Part shown: positions 61,631 through 64,000 of the stretch, in pieces
Numbering within the stretch: position 1 is the stretch's first letter
Layout: each line of letters starts with the position of its first letter
Origin: DASVUS01 sp036388675
Lineage (GTDB): Bacteria; Armatimonadota; Abditibacteriia; Abditibacteriales; Abditibacteriaceae
Length of the DNA stretch: 64,000 bases
NCBI GenBank assembly: GCA_036388675.1
Contig: DASVRI010000045.1
Location: forward strand, 1-64,000
Reading direction: 5' to 3'
Notes under the pieces: generated by a model
The model's input: the letters and a program-made list of their open reading frames with translations, nothing else
Told to the model about the DNA's origin: nothing
Database searches by the model: none
Made by a program: the position numbers and the translations under genes

Positions 61631-61891
61631 CTGTTTATCGAGGCCCAGCAGAAGCGGCGGAAAAAATCCATCCAGGCCGCCCGCCGCAGATCCACCCCGG
61701 CACGGCTGCGCGCCTGAAGTTGCTGCGCATATAGATAGCAACAGGTCTTCGTTCGGCGCACCCGTGCGAAAGCTCTCCACCATGGCGGGCGCCTCTCAGC
61801 GCGGGCTGACGCGGCGGAAAAAGTTGTTGCATGTTCGCTAAACATCTTGTGCGGGTACTCGTTTTCCCTACGTTCTTCTGCATCGATTCTC
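61631..61891. other. Stretch without a supported gene
   Basis: Several short overlapping frames exist but none has family-like sequence or a ribosome site. Nothing else is recognised. Confidence 0.4.
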
Positions 61892-62371
61892 TTATTCGAT
61901 GTGAGGCGCGAGACCCGCTTCATGGCGCCATGCGGCCAGTGCTGTGGGCAGTCGGTCAAGCGCCTCATCCGGCAGTGTCTCTTCAATCAACGGGAACACG
62001 ACGCGTTCTTCAAGCCGCACATGCGCTTCCAGTTGCCGGCCCAGCGCCTGCATCGCGCTACTGCGAGTACTCGCATCCCCAGTCCTCGACTTGATTAGCG
62101 CGGCCACGTCGCGCCGCATCAGAATATGCTCGCGCTGCATCTGGCGAATCGGTTCCTGACTGACATCGCCGAATTGCGCGAAGAAAGGCAGCAAGGCTTC
62201 TTCTTCCTCACGGAAATGCGGGTTGGCGTGCTCGCGCCAGAAGCGCACGAAGTCGTCGAAGGTGGCCTGCTGCGTTTGCGGGTCGGCAGTGGCGCCTTGC
62301 AGACGATGCGCCTGCACCAGCGCATGATGATGATCGACCGACAAGTTGCGCAGTGACGGGTGACGTTTCAA
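61892..62371 (-). CDS. Hemerythrin (HHE) domain protein
   Basis: The 159-aa product is a four-helix HHE protein. The iron-binding residues are in SVDHHHALVQAH, FWREHANPHFREEEEALLPF, QREHILMRRD and EAHVRLEERVVFPLIEE. It may bind O2, NO or act in iron-sulphur repair. It begins with TTG (62371), supported by AGGAG 8 nt upstream; the upstream ATG (62381 region) runs into a stop at once. It is divergent from a decayed Rrf2 regulator. Confidence 0.85.
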   Translation of the reverse strand: MKRHPSLRNLSVDHHHALVQAHRLQGATADPQTQQATFDDFVRFWREHANPHFREEEEALLPFFAQFGDVSQEPIRQMQREHILMRRDVAALIKSRTGDASTRSSAMQALGRQLEAHVRLEERVVFPLIEETLPDEALDRLPTALAAWRHEAGLAPHIE

Positions 62372-62395
62372 ATTCGCATCTCCTATTGTGATTTA

Positions 62396-62647
62396 CTTTC
62401 GTGCGAGTTAGGCACGGAACTCGTCAACACCCGCAGACAGGCCGCCAAAGCGGCACACGAGATCTCGGTTTATGAAGTTATCCAGGCCGTTGATCCAATC
62501 GAGCATATTCGCGACTGTCCACTGGGGCTGGATGACATGGCGGCTCTCATCAAAGAACAATTTCGCGCCACCACCATCGCCGAGTTGCTTATCAGGCCCG
62601 GTGGCAAAGGTTTCCACTTCCCGAAAGCGTTGAACCAGGTTTCATAA
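62396..62647 (+). pseudogene. Truncated Rrf2-family regulator
   Basis: The 3' part (ISVYEVIQAVDPIEHIRDCPLG, then MAALIKEQFRATTIAELL) matches the C-terminal half of Rrf2 regulators, including the first cluster Cys. The winged-helix DNA-binding domain is missing upstream and the CxxxxxC cluster region is shortened, so it cannot act as a normal repressor. Full family members are about 140 aa. It is divergent from the hemerythrin gene, a common pairing for NsrR-type regulators. Confidence 0.65.
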
Positions 62648-62736
62648 ATGGGGCTGTCATAAAAATGCGGCACGGCTTCGTATGGAGCCGTGCCGCCGAA
62701 GCCGTGCCGCGCCGGGTTGCACATCGCAAACTGTCT

Positions 62737-62795
62737 CAAGGCAGCAGCCTCAAGGCAGCAGCCTCAAGGCAGCAGCCTCAAGGCTGCTTTTCGAA
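62737..62795. repeat. 14-bp tandem repeat with terminator-like end
   Basis: CAAGGCAGCAGCCT is repeated just over three times from about 62737 to 62782. The last copy runs into AGCAGCCTCAAGGCTGCTTTT, a stem with T-run on the plus strand. It ends at the msrB-fusion stop. A separate hairpin (GCGGCACGGCT / AGCCGTGCCGC) lies at about 62667-62695. Confidence 0.65.
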
Positions 62796-63788
62796 CTTAA
62801 GCGAAACGGAGTTCATGCAGTAGCGCAGGCCAGTGGGCTGCGGGCCGTCCTCGAAAACGTGACCCAGATGGCCATCGCAACGGGCGCAGAGCACTTCAGT
62901 GCGCCGCATTCCGTAGCTGACATCGGTTTCTTCATGCACATGATCGGGATCGAGCGGCTTATAAAACGAAGGCCAGCCTGTGCCGGAATTGAACTTTGCA
63001 TCGGACGAAAACAATTCTAAACCGCATCCGGCGCAGCGATAAATGCCCTTATCGTGGTTCTGGTAATCGCCACTGAAAGCGCGCTCCGTGCCCTTTTTGC
63101 GCAGCACAGTGAATTGCTCTGGAGAGAGCGACTGCTTCCACTCTTCTTCGGTCTTGACGATTTTTTCCATTTTCTTTCCTTTGCTTGTAGTTACCGTGGA
63201 ACTTGCAGGAGTGCCCTCTTCCTTGAGCAACCCCTCAACCAGACGCGTGATTTTTGCTTCGCCACTTGCTTGGCCACCGGCACGGTTATGTTCCAGTTCA
63301 CCAATCCAGCGGTAGCGGAGGTGACCGTTTTTATCGATGAGGTAAATTGTCGGCCAGTCCTGCTGATTCCAGCGCCGCCAGTTATCACTCGCAGAGTCGA
63401 TAAGAATCGGGTACGTGATGCCAAGCTCTTGGACGCAACGCGCCACATTTTTTGGGTCACGCTCGGAATCGGACTGCGGTGTGTGGATGCCAATTATTGT
63501 CACGCCTTGCTTCTCGAACTTCTTTTGCAAACGCGCATAGGACGGCAAGTTAGCCTGGCAACCGGAGCTATCAAAAGCCCAGAACTGCACGACAGTCACT
63601 TTGCCGCGCCGTGAGGACAGTGAAACCGGCTGCTTATCTGGAGTGTTCAACCACGGGCCACCGACCAGTTCCGGTGCGACCGCATCAAGCGACGTGATAT
63701 TTTGCGCCCGGCTTGAAGTGGTCATGCCACTCCAGAACAATGCACCGGCAACCGCCAGTATCAGCAACCAGCCGCCAATTACTTTCAT
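62778..63788 (-). CDS. msrB: Thioredoxin-fold (TlpA/DipZ-like) domain fused to methionine-R-sulfoxide reductase
   Basis: The 336-aa product has a membrane anchor (GGWLLILAVAGALFWSGM), a thioredoxin-like domain (VTVVQFWAFDSSGCQANLPSY, VTIIGIHTPQSDSERDPKNV, DWPTIYLIDKNGHLRYRWIGE) and a full MsrB domain (CAGCGLELFSSDAKFNSGTGWPSF, CARCDGHLGHVFEDG, RYCMNSVSLKF with the catalytic Cys). The thioredoxin CxxC is S74-x-x-C77, so the first redox Cys is lost. The MsrB part repairs oxidised methionine outside the cytoplasm. An internal ATG (63170) with AGGAAAG just upstream could also yield soluble MsrB alone. Confidence 0.88.
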   Translation of the reverse strand: MKVIGGWLLILAVAGALFWSGMTTSSRAQNITSLDAVAPELVGGPWLNTPDKQPVSLSSRRGKVTVVQFWAFDSSGCQANLPSYARLQKKFEKQGVTIIGIHTPQSDSERDPKNVARCVQELGITYPILIDSASDNWRRWNQQDWPTIYLIDKNGHLRYRWIGELEHNRAGGQASGEAKITRLVEGLLKEEGTPASSTVTTSKGKKMEKIVKTEEEWKQSLSPEQFTVLRKKGTERAFSGDYQNHDKGIYRCAGCGLELFSSDAKFNSGTGWPSFYKPLDPDHVHEETDVSYGMRRTEVLCARCDGHLGHVFEDGPQPTGLRYCMNSVSLKFEKQP

Positions 63789-63959
63789 CTAAACCCCTCT
63801 TCACCGAGAAGATTCCTGCCCGGCAAAGGAATCAGACGCCCACAACCTCCGTGCGCGCCACAATTATTCCGAACCAAATACGAAGTCTGTCGTGAAGAAG
63901 CCCATGCAAAGTCAAGAAAATTTAACACGAGGAAATGAGGCGTTTGCCATATTAACGAC
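63789..63959. other. Spacer between divergent genes
   Basis: No confident gene or consensus promoter is seen. A minus-strand TTGACT at about 63916 could be a -35 for the msrB fusion, without a good -10. Confidence 0.3.
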
Positions 63960-64000
63960 ATGGGCGCTTTCATCTCCTGCATTATCTTCCTGGCGCTTTG
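63960..64000 (+). CDS. Possible start of a membrane or secreted protein (partial)
   Basis: From ATG 63960 the frame reads MGAFISCIIFLAL and leaves the window, which looks like a signal or membrane helix. There is no good Shine-Dalgarno. Too little is present for more. Confidence 0.25.
   Translation, partial: MGAFISCIIFLAL

Larger units (their letters stand above)
259..62072. repeat. Genome-wide palindrome GAGTACTC (54 copies)
   Basis: Copies start at 259, 805, 1963, 2804, 3048, 5914, 7379, 9446, 10352, 11466, 13124, 14614, 15583, 16211, 17264, 18526, 20680, 21232, 22073, 23643, 25993, 26546, 28284, 28961, 30494, 30779, 31798, 32892, 35470, 36403, 36784, 40314, 40667, 41192, 42672, 43535, 44265, 45896, 46313, 49724, 49932, 50484, 50940, 52048, 52496, 53222, 53824, 54049, 56199, 59022, 59452, 59634, 59960 and 62065. 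About 0.9 would be expected from base composition. Many are extended to CGAGTACTCG. One-base variants are also frequent. This count is by eye. Confidence 0.92.

Noticed and set aside
61494..61841. 115-aa plus-strand frame over the mobA upstream region
   Set aside because: It runs through a tandem repeat antisense to mobA's upstream frame and has no protein-like features.
63785..63982. 65-aa minus-strand frame upstream of the msrB fusion
   Set aside because: No ribosome site or family features; it overlaps the msrB-fusion start and its presumed promoter.
1..64000. tRNA genes
   Set aside because: I looked through all intergenic spacers for T-loop (GGTTCGAATCC-like) signals and clover-leaf pairing and found none.

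Overview
The window is 64 kb of a bacterial chromosome of moderately high GC content, with Shine-Dalgarno-led genes, Sec and Tat signal peptides, a Flp-type pilin, a glycogen synthase and an N-proximal UPF0182 membrane protein. I cannot place the organism firmly. The mix would fit an environmental lineage of the Armatimonadota/Abditibacteriota type, but that is only a guess. The most striking global property is an 8-bp palindrome, GAGTACTC, which I count 54 times in coding and non-coding DNA (about one is expected by chance). It behaves like a HIP1-type genome-wide repeat.

Layout. 1-700: probable leader of a leftward rRNA operon lying outside the window. 0.8-10.3 kb: a BchE-type B12/radical-SAM cyclase, a Flp pilin, an MFS exporter, a yybP-ykoY-type manganese riboswitch with terminator in front of a Tim44-domain protein, OsmC, a thioesterase and a large DEAH helicase with an RGG-like tail. 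10.5-19.9 kb: carbohydrate genes (secreted NHL-propeller/TIM-barrel glycosidase, GH2 beta-galactosidase, CE7-type esterase) and a Tat-exported amine oxidase. 20-27.4 kb: a small membrane protein, a cold-shock protein with a consensus promoter, a PQQ-propeller protein and UPF0182.

27.5-53.4 kb is the most unusual part. An AfsR/SARP-like regulator (wHTH-BTAD, NB-ARC, TPR) is followed by an island of eight secreted proteins in four transcription units: ankyrin protein, lipase-like hydrolase, two multidomain proteins sharing a new module (one an alpha-toxin-like phospholipase C with a PLAT domain), a small barrel-like protein, and three proteins sharing a second new domain. Each of the four units has the same promoter-like element at its head, GTCAGAG-N18-TTAGAAT, so they look like one regulon. 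In the middle of the island sits a foreign-DNA defence locus (MmeI/YeeA-like DNA methyltransferase, DExH helicase, GIY-YIG nuclease), itself interrupted by a REP-associated Y1 transposase flanked by three long hairpin repeats.

53.5-64 kb: repeat-rich spacer with a MITE-like element, a bicupin, glycogen synthase divergent from a large GH13 enzyme, mobA with a DUF7009-like gene, a hemerythrin beside a decayed Rrf2 regulator, and a thioredoxin-MsrB fusion.
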